Positions 35,430-46,829 of a stretch of 64,000 bases of DNA are shown here, piece after piece. The position numbers and the translations under genes were made by a program. How positions within the stretch are numbered: the stretch's first letter is position 1; each line of letters starts with the position of its first letter. The notes below the pieces were generated by a model, which was not told the origin of the DNA, did no database searches, and saw only the letters and a program-made list of their open reading frames with translations. Source of the DNA: Meconema thalassinum (Eukaryota; Arthropoda; Insecta; Orthoptera; Tettigoniidae); NCBI GenBank assembly GCA_946902985.2, contig OX336399.1, forward strand, positions 158,720,411-158,784,410, in the 5' to 3' direction.

Positions 35430-35790
35430 GCCCCATGAAGCAGTTTGTAAAGGCTCTTCGTCAAGATTCTGAAGGTTTTCAATATTTAAAGATTTTTTCC
35501 TAAATTGTCAGAAGCTAAAATTAAAGCTGCTATTTTCATCAGTACTCAAATAAAGAAACTAATGGCTAGTGAAGAATTTACACAATTACTCAACACCCAC
35601 AAAAGCAAGCATAGTACAGCCTTAAAGCAGTGATCCATGGCTTCCTTGGAAATAAGAAAATTGAGCATTACAAAGAGCTTATTTCCACTATGCCTGAGAA
35701 CTTTAAACTCAAGGGTTGCAATATGTCCCTTAAAGTACACATGTTCCATGTTCACTTGGACCAAATTAAATATAATTTAAGGGTATAACT
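35430..35790 (+). pseudogene. Decayed conserved-protein relic (GCNMSLK motif)
   Basis: Broken plus-strand frames can be read as protein, including TQIKKLMASEEFTQLL, then GFLGNKKIEHYKEL, then LKGCNMSLKVHMFHVHLD. The last block resembles a protein family I remember as repeated in arthropod genomes, but I cannot name its function. In-frame stops occur near 35490 and 35620. No intact gene remains. Confidence 0.45.
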
Positions 35791-35799
35791 TATTCAGAA

Positions 35800-36143
35800 C
35801 AGCAAGGGGAACGTGATGGACTTTGAGCAAAGGTTGGTTCCTCAGTTTAGGGGATGCGAGATCGCAGTCATGTAGCCCGTGTACTTTGGATGTGTGTAGA
35901 ATCTGTTGGTTGGTTCTTAAGTGTAGGGGCTGTGACAACGCGGTCATGTAGCCCCGTGTACTTTGGATGTGTGTAGGATCTGTTGGTTGGTTGGTTCTTA
36001 AGTGTAGGGGCTGCGACAACGCGGTCATGTAGCCCCGTGTACTTTGGATGTGTGTAGAATCTGTTGGTTGGTTGGTTCTTAAGTGTAGGGGCTGCGACAA
36101 CGCGGTCATGTAGCCCCGTGTACTTTGGATGTGTGTAGAATCT
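35800..36143 (-). repeat. Tandem repeat of SINE family 2 tail, about 81-84 bp, about four copies
   Basis: The unit contains GGGGCTGCGACAACGCGGTC and GTGTACTTTGGATGTGTGTAG and ends in GGTTGGTT runs. Units start near 35850, 35930, 36005 and 36085; the leftmost is divergent. The unit is the 3' end of the SINE at 36144-36557, so its tail has been amplified. Confidence 0.8.
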
Positions 36144-36557
36144 GTCTGATACCGGTGTTAAATGTGATGTTATCTGTTTTCTTTAATTCAATAAGGACTG
36201 CAGACATTGAGTTTCAAATAGTTCCGACTTTTGCCACCAAACGCCACCGTCAACAACTACTAGTACAGAACTTGGCTACTAGACGCCACCGCAGTCGGCT
36301 CCTGGCGACGAACATAGGAACTTTAAGAGCGTTGTTTAACCTATAAGTTAATTTAGCTTCACACAGGTGTAATTAGTGGAAGGTTCTTTAACATGCCATA
36401 AATCTATGACATGGGACCGCCGGCTTTACTTCCCCTCCGAAGGAAGGCATACTGAGGGATTTTAACGCTCTTAAAAATCCGACGACTTTGGCCGGGTTTG
36501 AACCCGCGATCTTGGGCATAGAAGCTCAACATGCTACCAACTACGCCACCGAAGCCG
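36144..36557 (-). mobile_element. tRNA-derived SINE (family 2), minus strand
   Basis: Read on the minus strand the head has box A TGGCGTAGTTGG and box B GGTTCAAACCC, both close to consensus. A body follows that is shared with the copy at 36558-36963, then the amplified tail. It is head to head with the next copy. Confidence 0.8.
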
Positions 36558-36963
36558 CTCCATCTGACTCTGTGGGAAGTGGCTTCGTTGACGTAACTGG
36601 TAGCATGCTGAACATCTCTGTCCAAGGTCGCGGGTTCAAAGCCGGCCGAAGTCGTCGGATTTTCTAAGAGCGCTAAAAATCCCTCAGTGTGCTTTTCTTC
36701 GGAGGGGAAGTTCCAACGTCCGTTGCGAGTTGCTGGTTGTGGTGGCATCTAGTAGCCTAGTTCACAGCTAGGTGTTGTTGACTGTAGTATTTGGTAGCAA
36801 AATTAGGAACTACTACTTGAAATTGACCGTCTGCAGTCCTTACCTGAATTACAGACTGATATTGTCATCACAATTAACACCGTTTATCAGATAGATTCTA
36901 CACACACCCAAAGTACACGGAGCTACATGACCGCGTTGTCGCAGCCCCTAAACTGAGGAACCA
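36558..36963 (+). mobile_element. tRNA-derived SINE (family 2), plus strand
   Basis: The head has a GTTGACGTAACTGG region and box B GGTTCAAAGCC, followed by the same body as 43888-44298. The tail ends CCCCTAAACTGAGGAACCAACC. Together with 36144-36557 it forms an inverted pair with arms of about 400 bp and almost no spacer. Confidence 0.8.
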
Positions 36964-37328
36964 ACCTACAATCTTAGTCGGCCGTGGTACGAACTCAACA
37001 AACCATGTATCTAACTATGAGCGCGTAACCTTAGCGATTCTACCTTATCATAACTAATTCCCTTGCGAGGGATTTGAAGCTGTATCATAAATGACATGTC
37101 GCCGGTGTAAACTGCCAGAATGTGCACACCGTCGAAATTCTTACCAAATACAGCATAATAGGCTGCGGATGAATGACGAAGATATAACCCAATCATCGAG
37201 CAACGCTACGGTGAATTTCCAGGTTAAACTTCCAACCTGCTTGGTCTGATCCACGTCTATTAGGATTCATGCTAGCGAATGGCTATGGCATTTACTGAAT
37301 TGCAGATCAAAGTAGGCTAACCACAGTA
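36964..37328. other. Unassigned DNA
   Basis: No gene or repeat end was recognised. Confidence 0.4.
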
Positions 37329-37953
37329 CAGGGTCTTTCATATAAAGTAAGAACGGCGAGCGGCGGATTTGTAATCCGTTGCTCCAGTGGCCTTGACCGA
37401 GATTGTGGCGCGTCACGGCCCCCTGCTGTAGTATTGAAAGCGCGCGCATAGTGCATACTCGACCTGCAATAAACGTGCAGGTGTTCAGTCGCCAGTCTTA
37501 AACTCAGATGTTAACCTGAGACAGTTATCATTACAACATCGTATTTTTGTATGTAAAACTTATTTTAAGTACGAGTCGGCTCGGCGGGTACGTGATGCAT
37601 TTGTTCAGTAATTTTCCTATGAAGTGCCACCTTCACTAGCACAGATTCACATAATTGCAAATAAGTTTGATACTACTGACTCAATGCTCAATAAAAGACA
37701 TAAAATAAAATATCAGAAACATTACAGTGGCAGAACTCACTCGCGTCAGCCAGAATGTGGTTGCCAGATACAATGCCTGTATTACCCAGGAAGGACGACA
37801 CATCCAGCATCTTTTAACAGGTAATATTTCATATAGGATTGTACACACGCTTAAAGCAGGGGACCGTGGCGCGCCACAAGCTCGGCCAAGGCCACCGCAA
37901 CATCGGATAACAAAACTGCCGCTTGCCGTTCTTACTTTATATGAAAGACCCTG
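37329..37953. mobile_element. MITE with TIRs of about 100 bp (625 bp)
   Basis: The left end, CAGGGTCTTTCATATAAAGT, is exactly inverted at the right end, and the similarity continues inwards for about 100 bp (37329-37432 against about 37853-37953). TA flanks both sides (37327-37328 and 37954-37955), as in Tc1/mariner-type insertions. No transposase frame is present. Confidence 0.8.
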
Positions 37954-38127
37954 TATATCATCGTGTAAGTCATCGCGGACATCCTCATGTGTCTTGTCGA
38001 ATCTTCTGTTGCTCTACCGTACAAGAACCAACTGACATCTGTGTCTCATAGATTCAACACTCAGTATCGCCAACTGCAATGATGGAGAGCACAAGTCATG
38101 AGCATCTTCGGCGAGGTAGTATTGACT

Positions 38128-38740
38128 AATAGCCCAGTCGAAAGGTAGTTTCAGATAGATAAAGGGCGGAATTTAATGAAATTTTGGGATGTTGTTGAGG
38201 GATGGTTAATTAACATTTTCTGAAGTTTTGGACCTCGAGGACCCTGTGCGAAAAGAGGAGGGGGGAGGAAACTGCAAAAGTTTCGACATTCCTCCGGTTT
38301 GTCCTCAATAACTTTTTTCCCTTATGTCCTACGGCAAAAGCATTCTTGTGCTTTTTTGTATAGCGTTAAATTTTCTACGATTTTGACTGTTCAAACATGT
38401 TTGTATGTTAATTCGTTACCGAGATATGGCGCTTCGAAAAAATGTCATTTTTCAAAATTCGCAAAAATAAAATAAAATGCAGAATTCCACCTTATTTCTT
38501 CTGTTACACCCAAATTATGATGAAATGTTATTGTAATTGTGGTTCCTAGTTACAATAACCAACTTTGGAAACCCCCACCCCCCACCCCCCCCCCCCCCCC
38601 CGCTCCCCCCACCCAACCCCTATTCACAAAAGCTAAATTTCTTCTCTGATGAGAGCCAACCACATTCACATCATGTTGTTATTGATATTAGTTACTTTTC
38701 GGATCGACCCCCTCCCACTATATAATTATGCTAGGGCAGG
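38128..38740. repeat. Left arm of the long inverted repeat
   Basis: It is inverse to 40695-41336 over its whole length with many small differences. It includes a C-rich tract at about 38573-38611 and ends inwards at GCTAGGGCAGGT. Confidence 0.85.
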
Positions 38741-38912
38741 TAAAAAAAAGACGTAGTCCTTTTGTGGAAAAAATTAATGTAATTAATAATATGAAGGTAT
38801 TCACAAGGCATACATTATATGGAATAGAGATATTATTATTATTATTGAAAGGTACTCATATATACATGTACATATCATAGTAGATACTCATTTGTACTCA
38901 TTACAGTTCCTG

Positions 38913-40617
38913 TCAGGATATCTTAGCCATTGGTTCTGCTTCTAAGTGCTCGTCGCCCTCCTGAGTGATCAGGCTATTAATGACGTCCTCGCTGTCATCG
39001 TATTTGTCGACTATGTCTGGTGAGTCCTCCACGTTCAAATCAGTTGCGGGGGCATTTTAGCAGGAGTGGCCTGTGCAGTGCTTGCACATTGCTGAGCACC
39101 TAGGGCCTGCTTTCTTGCAGCTGCAAGCTCCGGTGCTACAGCCTTTGCTGCACTTGCAGAAAACAATCTGGAGGATGTTATCCGGCGCAACATTTCTCGT
39201 TGTGGGGATTGGTAGTACCCCTCGCGTGGTTAGGCTCCAGCCCCAAACTGATGCGAGAAGTTCATTGCCTAACCACGCCTGTACTTGCTGGTAAGTGCGG
39301 AGGGAGTAGTACTTGGCAGCGTCCCTTGTTGGAGGTAGGCAGGCTAATTGCAATTTAGCCTTCGTCACTGATCGTGTGAATAATCTGTACCGCAGGTCGT
39401 CATTGTCAATGTCGCCTCCATAAACTGCTACCAGGAACTTTTCTCCAGCGTCGCTGATCTGCTGAGGACTAGCGTTTGGTGTGAGAAACGGAGCCACTGC
39501 TGCAGATAGGGAGGTATTCTTCATGTATGTGCTGCAAATTTTGTTCCTCCCCAATCCATGCGGTGCTGACGTGGTATCACAACCACTCACTGCGTGGAGG
39601 AAAAGTATGTCCTTGGGGGGAAAGGAGCAGGAACTTGGCGAGTAGAGGACACTGGTACCACTGCCTCTTCCACTTTTCTTAAGATAGATGTTCTTTATGG
39701 CCATACCTAATGCTGTCAACAGAATAAGTATGTCCACATCTTCAGCAGTAATGATGACTGTCGAATTCGCAGGCCTTGGATATGGCGGTGTTGACGTTCA
39801 TCACGTCAGCGTCCTCATATGCCTGCTTCACTTCGATGCTAGCATCCGCCATTCGTGTCATCAACATCGAAATGAATGCGCTCTTATTGTGATCGTTTGC
39901 CAAGAACTTTTCTTGTGCTATGGTCACCTTGGTAGATGAGAACACGACTTAGGTTGCTGATTGTAATGCAGAACGGCGAGCTCGTTCTGCGGCTTTGGTG
40001 CCTTGATAGCCGGCGTTAGTGGGTTATCCATCAAACACAACAATCACATTGCTACCAAAGTGTCTCTGCACGTAGTTGATGTACGTAGAGCACAGCATCT
40101 CGAATGTGGTTGTGGGAGTTATGTTCCACACCACTTTATGTAACAGGTATTCTCCATCAATCACGTTACATTTCCTGTTGCCAACGTTGACTTCCTCCAT
40201 GTGAGTGAAGAGTGAGTACATTGCAGACTTCGTTCCCTTGTACATTCCCTCCTCAGAGAAGAGTGACATAGGGAAGCGTGCGAGTTCAAACTTCAAGAGT
40301 TCTTTTAAGATCTTCTTCAGATTTTTGACAATGCAGACAGGCTGGAAGAGAGTGAGGGGATTGACAGTTAATATTTTACCAGCAATTTTCAACGAGCACG
40401 AAACGGAAGCGAGAGTCGCGACCATATCCTTCCATTTCAGTTTCAATTCTTCACCCCCCCCCCCCACTTTGTTCGTGCATGATATGCCTATCTCTCGTGC
40501 TAAGTGACAGTTCACTTCGCCATGACCAATGATTCCTGTGCTCAGAGAAACTATCCCCTGGATGTGAAAGAATGGGGGGTGTTCAGTAAACCATGCACGC
40601 AGTTTTTCAATGTCCAT
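38913..40617 (-). pseudogene. GCDTTS-motif protein with Cys-rich C-terminus, damaged
   Basis: The gene reads in three pieces on the minus strand. Piece one (40617-40024, 197 codons) includes LFSEEGMYKGTKSAMYSLF and DGEYLLHKVVWNITP and ends NVIVVFDG. Piece two (39945-39742) includes QEKFLANDHNKSAF and EDADVMNVNTAI. Piece three (39737-39057) includes DILILLTA, LHAVSGCDTTSA, LACLPPTRDAAKYYSLRTYQ and a cluster of about eleven Cys (CKCSKGCSTGACSC onwards). Conserved Asp residues (FDG, EDAD, DVDILILL) resemble a PIN/FEN-like nuclease fold, which is inference. A TAA at 39057-39059 is followed in frame by 47 acidic codons to TGA at 38913-38915, so it may be a nonsense change. Frame breaks lie near 40024-39945 and 39741. 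Confidence 0.7.
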
Positions 40618-40694
40618 GTTGTCCCACTAATCGGGTTGGTCTCATGTCCACATGCTGTCTCAGAACGATCATCAGCGAACAATTCTATTTCACC

Positions 40695-41336
40695 TGCCCT
40701 GGGATATAATTATGTAGTGGAGGGGGGGGGGGGGAAGAGGGGGGAGGTCGATCCGAAAAGTAACTAATATCAATAACAACATGATGTGAATATAGTTGGC
40801 TTTCATCACAGAAGAAAATTAGCTTTTGTGAATTGGGGTTGGGTGGGGGGAAGGGGGAGCGGGGGTGGGGTGGGGGTTTCCAATGTTGGTGATTGTAAAC
40901 AGGATACATTATTACAACAAAATTTCATCATAATTCGGGTATAAACGAAGAAATAAGGTGGAATTCTGCATTTTTTGGGCATTTTAGCGAATTTTGAAAA
41001 ATGACATCTTTTTCGAAACACCATATCTCGGTAACGAATTGACATTCAAACATGTTTGATTAGTCAACATTGTAAGAAATTTAACGCTCTACAAAATAGC
41101 ATAAGAATGATTTTGCCGTAGGACGTAAGGTAAAAACGTTATTGAAGAAAAACCGGAGGAAGGTCGAAACTTTTGCAGTTTCCTGCCCCCTCCTCTTTTC
41201 GCACAGGGTCCTCGAGGTCCAAAACTTGAGAAAATGTTCATTACCCATCCCTGAACAACATCCCAGAGTTTAATTAAATTCCGATCTTTTTCCACCTAAC
41301 CCCACTTTTTCCAACCTGTCGACTGGACTATAAGGA
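40695..41336. repeat. Right arm of the long inverted repeat
   Basis: It is inverse to 38128-38740. It has a long G run near 40722-40734 and a GGGGTGGG-rich patch at about 40845-40877. Confidence 0.85.
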
Positions 41337-41389
41337 CCAGTAAGTGTTTTGAGAATCGGTAAGTGTCTAGTTTTTTTAACCAGATATCA

Positions 41390-41561
41390 TGTGTGTCTGG
41401 TGGTGAGAGTGATAGCACATCATCACAGAGCAGTCTCGGTCACTGGTATCAGGAGCACAGCCATGTCAGTGAGGAGGTTACGTTCCCATAACTGGACCCC
41501 CATTGGCTGTGAGACTGCTGTATCCTTCAATACCCTCCCATTCATGTGTGTCTAATGGGGA

Positions 41562-41594
<33 letters not shown>

Positions 41595-41745
41595 AGAGAG
41601 AGAGTGGGATCATCAAAGTGTAGTCTCGGTTGCAGGTATCAGGAGCACAGCCATGTCAATGAGGAGGTTACGAACCCATAACTGGACCTCCATTGACTGT
41701 GAGACTACTTTATCCTCCAATACCCTCCCCATCATGTGTGTGTGA
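41390..41745. repeat. Tandem dimer of about 215 bp with GT/GA microsatellite
   Basis: Two copies share GTATCAGGAGCACAGCCATG followed by GAGGAGGTTACG and end in CCAATACCCTCCC-like sequence, at about 41390-41555 and 41600-41745. A (GT)n then (GA)n run lies between them, at 41567-41606. No coding role is seen. Confidence 0.75.
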
Positions 41746-42777
41746 ACTAATATAGCATTGTTGTAACCCTACTGACTAAATAAAGAGGAGAATTCCCACT
41801 TGTTTCAGCAAACGCTCGTCGCTTAAAAATCAACTCTGAGACATGTCTGAATACAAAAAAGAACACGAAAAGGGAGATAAAATAAATATATGAATTCTAA
41901 CAGTATCAGAAACACTACTGTAACACTATTGCCGAGGTGAAGGAACAGCAACAATGTTCGTAGTACATATGGCATGCAATAATACCAAGATGTATTACAC
42001 TGAAATGGTTGACATATTTTGAAACATAAGAAAATGACAGACTTCCAAATTTTAATAATCGAAGGAGCGTTTAGCTCTTCATGTTTTATTAATGGCAGTC
42101 GATGGAGACCAACTGGTGCCTTGTATTAAGTCTGAACAAGTATAGTGATTATTAACTTCTATAACGAGAGAACGAGCTAATATTCACCATAGAAAGTGGA
42201 TGGACGAGTCACCAGTGGAAACAGTCAAAGTCAGTTTACAACGAAATAGGCTCAGTGTCGCTGAATGTTACTGTGGACCAGAACCTAACATGAGGGTCAT
42301 TTATTATTAAACAGAGGAATCGTGGACTAGGCCTACTGGGGAAACCACGTTAAAAAAACGCGCCATGTACTCTACCTCATGGTGGTGTGGAAACGAGTAT
42401 TCAGCCAGACCGACCCTCAGTTAAGATCGCCTTATGAATGACAAGAATTCAGTCTATCACGTATCCTGAGTGTAGATCTTCTCCCCACACTCACTCCAGG
42501 TAATTGCTGGGATAGTAATTCATTTCATATCCCTGGGCTCCTACTCTTTTCTGAACTCTAATAATAATGCCATACACAGTACTACAGTCACCACGGAAAC
42601 ACAGGTTATCAACCAAATTGAGCACACGACCAAGTGTACGGGGGTGATGACCAAGATGCCCCAAGGCCCTAAAACGAATTAACTAACAACAGACAACAGA
42701 TACATTATCAACATTTCTTAATAACTTCGCCAGGCATATTCCAAAGTTTTTCTCGACTATACCTAGCATATACATGG
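41746..42777. other. Unassigned DNA
   Basis: About 1 kb with no gene or recognised repeat. Confidence 0.4.
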
Positions 42778-43084
42778 TTGGTTGATTCCTCAGTTTAGGG
42801 GCTGCGACAACGCGTTCATGTAGCCCCGTGTACTTTGGGTATGTGTAGAATCTATCTGATAACCGGTGTTAATTGTGATGACTGTATTAGTGTGTGTTAT
42901 CTGTTTTCAAATTTCAATTCAAGTAAGGACAGCAGACATTGGATTTTTTCAAGTAGTTTCAACTCTTGCCGCCCAACGCCACCTTCAACCACTACAAGTT
43001 CATAACTTGTTTACCAGATGCCATCGCAGTCGGCTCCTGGCTCACACAGGTGTAATTAGTGGAAGGTTCTTTAACATGCCATAA
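42778..43084 (-). mobile_element. tRNA-derived SINE (family 2), 5'-truncated
   Basis: The tail (GGTTGGTT, GGGGCTGCGACAACGCG) and body match the copies at 36144-36963, but the similarity stops at CATGCCATAAATCT, before the pol III boxes. It faces the plus-strand copy at 43888-44298. Confidence 0.75.
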
Positions 43085-43887
43085 ATCTCATATTTTCACA
43101 TACATATCTCCTTATTTCTACGCTGTTTTTTAAGACAATATTTAGGTAGATTTCATTAGAAAGCTAACTATTGCAATGCCATGTTTTGACTTCCGGAAAA
43201 TTTCGACATATCTTCCCGTTCCACATCTCCTAGACCCCAAAACCACCGTCAGTTCAAAAGTTTATATATAATTTATGTAAATATATGTACACATGTATAT
43301 ATGTATACTTTCTTGTGGACACGATAACTACCGTAATTTTGCACCAATCACTTTGAATTCTTTATATATATGTATCCCTTTAAAATCTCGGTCGAGTTCG
43401 TTAATGGGCACAATCCGTCGAAGGGGGTGAAAATGGGGGGAGGGGCTTTTTTCGAAAAAGTGAAATATCGCTATAACTCTCTTCATATGTGAAATATCGA
43501 ATCCATTCAAAGTTCATACTATGTGTCGGTTAAGGCCCAAAAATTAATGTTTGAAAAGTTTTTGATAGTACCAACCATTGACTAAAGGGGTGGGAAAAAG
43601 AGGTTTTTTTCGAGAAACATTAATCACATCTCTCTTAATAGGCACAATATCAAAACCGTACAAAATGGACAATATTCCCCCAATAATATTACTTAAAACG
43701 TTTGTCTGAAATAATTTTTGATACGAACCTCCATTACGCCAAGGGATGACCAAAATGATTTCGGAATTAGAAGAAAATGCCAAGAGCCATCAGAGGTTGA
43801 CATGACAACGCTACTAAATTGATGAGGGATGAGCCATCAGAGGTTGCCATGACAACGCCATTGCACGAGAAAACATTCAGTTTTCCA
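43085..43887. other. Spacer between two inverted SINE copies
   Basis: About 800 bp with no gene. Pieces such as GAAATATCGCTATAACTCTC suggest an old repeat, but I cannot assign it. Confidence 0.4.
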
Positions 43888-44298
43888 TCTGACTCTGTGG
43901 GAAGCGGCTTCGGTGACGTAACTGGTAGCATGCTGAAATTTTATGCCCAAGGTCGCGGGTTCAAAGCCGGCCGAAGTCATCGGATTTTCTAAGAGCGCTA
44001 AAAATCCATCAGTACGCTCTTCTTCTGAGGGGAAGTTCCAACGTCCGTTGCGAGTTGCTGGTTGAGGTGGCATATAGTAGCCAAGTTCACAGCTAGGTGT
44101 CGTTGACGGTAGTATTTGGTAGCAAAATTAGGAACTACTATTTGAAATTGACCGTCTGCAGTTCTTACCTGAATTACAGATTGATACTGTCATCACAATT
44201 AACACTGTTTATCAGAAAGACTCTACACACACCCAAAGTACACGGGGCTACATGACCGCGTTTTCGCAGCCCCTAAACTGAGGAACCAACCAACATCT
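43888..44298 (+). mobile_element. tRNA-derived SINE (family 2), full length
   Basis: Head with GGTGACGTAACTGG and box B GGTTCAAAGCC; the body is as in 36558-36963; the tail is CCCCTAAACTGAGGAACCAACC. It is followed by 98 bp that also follow (in inverse) the copy at the end of the window. Confidence 0.8.
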
Positions 44299-44396
44299 CT
44301 GCGGGAGAAAAAAAATTGCGTGAAGAAGTAACAGACCGTTAAATAGTTACACATCAGTGTCAAAACCTTGCATAAGGACAGTGTGACAACAAGTAC
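44299..44396. repeat. Inverted flank shared with 63545-63653
   Basis: The stretch containing CATCAGTGTCAAAACCTTGC and GCATAAGGACAGTGTGAC occurs inverted at 63545-63653, next to another family 2 tail. The gypsy element lies between the two. Confidence 0.7.
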
Positions 44397-44562
44397 CGTA
44401 TAACAAGTAGTTCCGTGAAGAACTATACAGCCTATTTTCATATATCCTACTTATGTTAACTGCCACTATCAACATACTAAATTTCAGTTAGATTGCTATA
44501 ATAGATTCGTAGATATTGAGAACCGACTAAATATTTCGGATGGTCGCCATGTTGGATTTTAT

Positions 44563-44566
44563 ATAT
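44563..44566. repeat. Target-site duplication, left (ATAT)
   Basis: ATAT precedes the element end TGAACCC and is repeated at 62997-63000. Confidence 0.75.
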
Positions 44567-46488
44567 TGAACCCTTGCAAAGAAGCTTATGAGACTCAGTT
44601 TCGGAGGTGTAACAGTCCATATCGTAAGTTGTTGTTAAAGCGCTTCATTAACATGCAGGGTAACATATAACAAAATAACATGCAGGAAAAAGTGAAGCCA
44701 GAGTTATAACAAATGAATTAAATAACAAATCAGCTATTTACAATAAGAATTAACAAACAAAACTCCCATAATGACTCCCACTGAATAAATTAAATTTGCC
44801 AAAACTAGGCCAAATCTCAGGAGAGATTATTATTCGGACCAAATGTCCCAAGAAAAATCAACAATAATGACAATGTATGCGCGAGTGCTGTTCTACATGC
44901 TTCACGATGAGTACAATTGAATGCATGATTCGTCATCATCCGGGATAAACTTTCAGAAGACGAATCCGCATTACTTAGAGCTAGACAGACGCGGGGAACA
45001 AATATACAACACTTAAACTAAACTGACACTTCCTATACTTAAAATAAACAACACAAAAAGTTCCGCATGAAATTGGACTCAAAACTGCCGTAGCAAAACG
45101 TTACTGCCTAAAAATTAGGACTTCTCACACAAATCAACACAAGTAAGTTAACACGTGACCAACAAAACCAAAACACATATGACCGCCGTCATTTTTACAA
45201 GTATACTACCACTACACCACACAGGCGTCACACACTAAATTACATGAACTGAGTCATAAACAACATCACTAGGCTCAAAGCCAACATTTACATTATTAAC
45301 ACAATATTCCATCCATACGACATGCAATAATCCGTCACAGACATGGCGAACTCCCCAATTAATTATGGTTCAAAATAACCATCACAAAGAACAAAAAAAA
45401 AAAAAGTCAACCCCTGGCACTATCCAGCCCATGACGGGCTAAGGCCGACCAAGCGACCGCTGCCCAGCCATTTGGCCTGCAGATATTGGGGTGACGCGTG
45501 ATCAGCGCGTCGGGTCCCCTCGGCCGTTAATCTTGGTATTCGTGATCGGGGCGCTGTCTCACTGTCAGACAGCTATTCAATTGTCCTCACGAGGCTGAGT
45601 GCACCCCGTTCCAACCCTCACGTCAGTTTTAAAATCCCTGACGGAGCCATGATCGAACCCGGGGCCTCCGGGTGAGAGGCAGGCACGCTACCCCAACACC
45701 ACGGGGCCGGCAGGTTTGCTAAATGAAAGCTTAAAGGGGCCAGTCGGAAAATAGGACTGCCTAACAAAATAAGTCACCAGACAAGACGGGCGATTCGTGG
45801 AAATCTGCATATCTGTCAACCCACGTGTCAAAATAACCTCGGCCTCCCAAGGCACGGGATCCAGTCTCGAAGAAGCGTGCCCCAAAGCACAATAATACGT
45901 GTGTGTGTGTCAGAACAAACTATATCTCAGCATTTCCCCTAGGAAATCCAAGAATCAGCATATGGACAAGGAACAGCGGTCTCGTCGATCAATTTATTGG
46001 AAACTGACAGAGTGAGGAGGAGTGGGGTGAATTAAGAAAAATTTTCTAGAGTTTTTATCTCACACACACGGGACTAGTGTCAATCTTCATCAATTAATTC
46101 AAACGTCTCAGCGCACTCATGCGGAGATAATTAGGATCGGCGGTTCTTTAGATAATCAATTCCGCGCGCTTTTTACCGGTGACGCCACCCATCGCGTGGT
46201 TTTGGCTTGGTCTCTCCTGATTGGGTGATTCAATCGTAGGTCGGTTGCAAGAAACTCGTGACCATCCCTTTATGATTCCAATTCTGGTGCATGTTGTTAC
46301 ACAATTTGGCCTTGAACTCAGCTTACCCGGCCGTTTTCAAGAATAGCTACCAAGCTCTGTTTCTGTGGCAATCATTGCAACACGCTAACTTGCCTTCCTC
46401 TTGTCACCATCCATAAGTACTGCCTGGGCCGCAGTAATAATAATAATAAATCATGAATACTTATTTATCGCAGATCAATAAGGGTTCA
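44567..46488 (-). repeat. Gypsy-B 3' LTR (with SINE)
   Basis: The 1922 bp match 61393-62996 except for an insertion of about 319 bp at 45394-45712 and a handful of base changes. Confidence 0.95.
45394..45712 (-). mobile_element. tRNA-derived SINE (family 1) inserted in gypsy-B LTR
   Basis: The other LTR gives the empty site: AAAGAACA joined directly to GGTTTGC (62213-62227). Here the two halves are separated by 319 bp. On the minus strand the insert starts near CCGGCCCCGTGGTGTTGG, has box B GGTTCGAT, the family body AACGGGGTGCACTCAGCC, and ends in a T run (A run on the plus strand, 45393-45405). No duplication longer than CA is visible. Confidence 0.88.
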
Positions 46489-46829
46489 TTTATCCTCAGC
46501 AAGGTTTTGAAATTCGAAGCAAGTGATTGATTTGGATTTCAAAAACAATATCCACAGAATTAACAACAACATCTCTTTAGTACCTCGCTCAGCTGCTCGA
46601 GTGTACACTCCACTGACCCAATTAGTGTGCGCGCCCTGCCGGAATGTCATTCATACGTCTCGGTAGACCTCCCCTTCTCCTCACGTGATTACCACTCCTG
46701 CCGTCTCAGCTGTCTTGTTGTTTACAAACAAAGCACGCTCTCTCCCCAGGTGCTCCACGGCCACGTACATTTGAGTGTTGGTTCTCAAAATAAAATTCTG
46801 CAATAATTATTCTGCACACATAATCCTGC
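46489..46829 (-). other. Gypsy-B 3' untranslated region
   Basis: A non-coding piece between the integrase stop and the 3' LTR. I see no strong polypurine tract directly at the LTR. Confidence 0.5.

Larger units (their letters stand above)
38128..41336 (-). mobile_element. Long-inverted-repeat element carrying a GCDTTS-family gene
   Basis: Inverted repeats of about 610-640 bp (38128-38740 and 40695-41336) flank a unique core of about 1.95 kb. The core is filled by one minus-strand gene that starts about 80 bp inside the right repeat. Each arm has a G/C tract, one inverse to the other. Outer ends are near AGCCCAGTCG at the left and CGACTGGACT at the right; I could not settle the exact ends or a target duplication. 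The arrangement (arms, core gene, nothing else) suggests a DNA transposon or a foldback-type unit. Confidence 0.7.
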
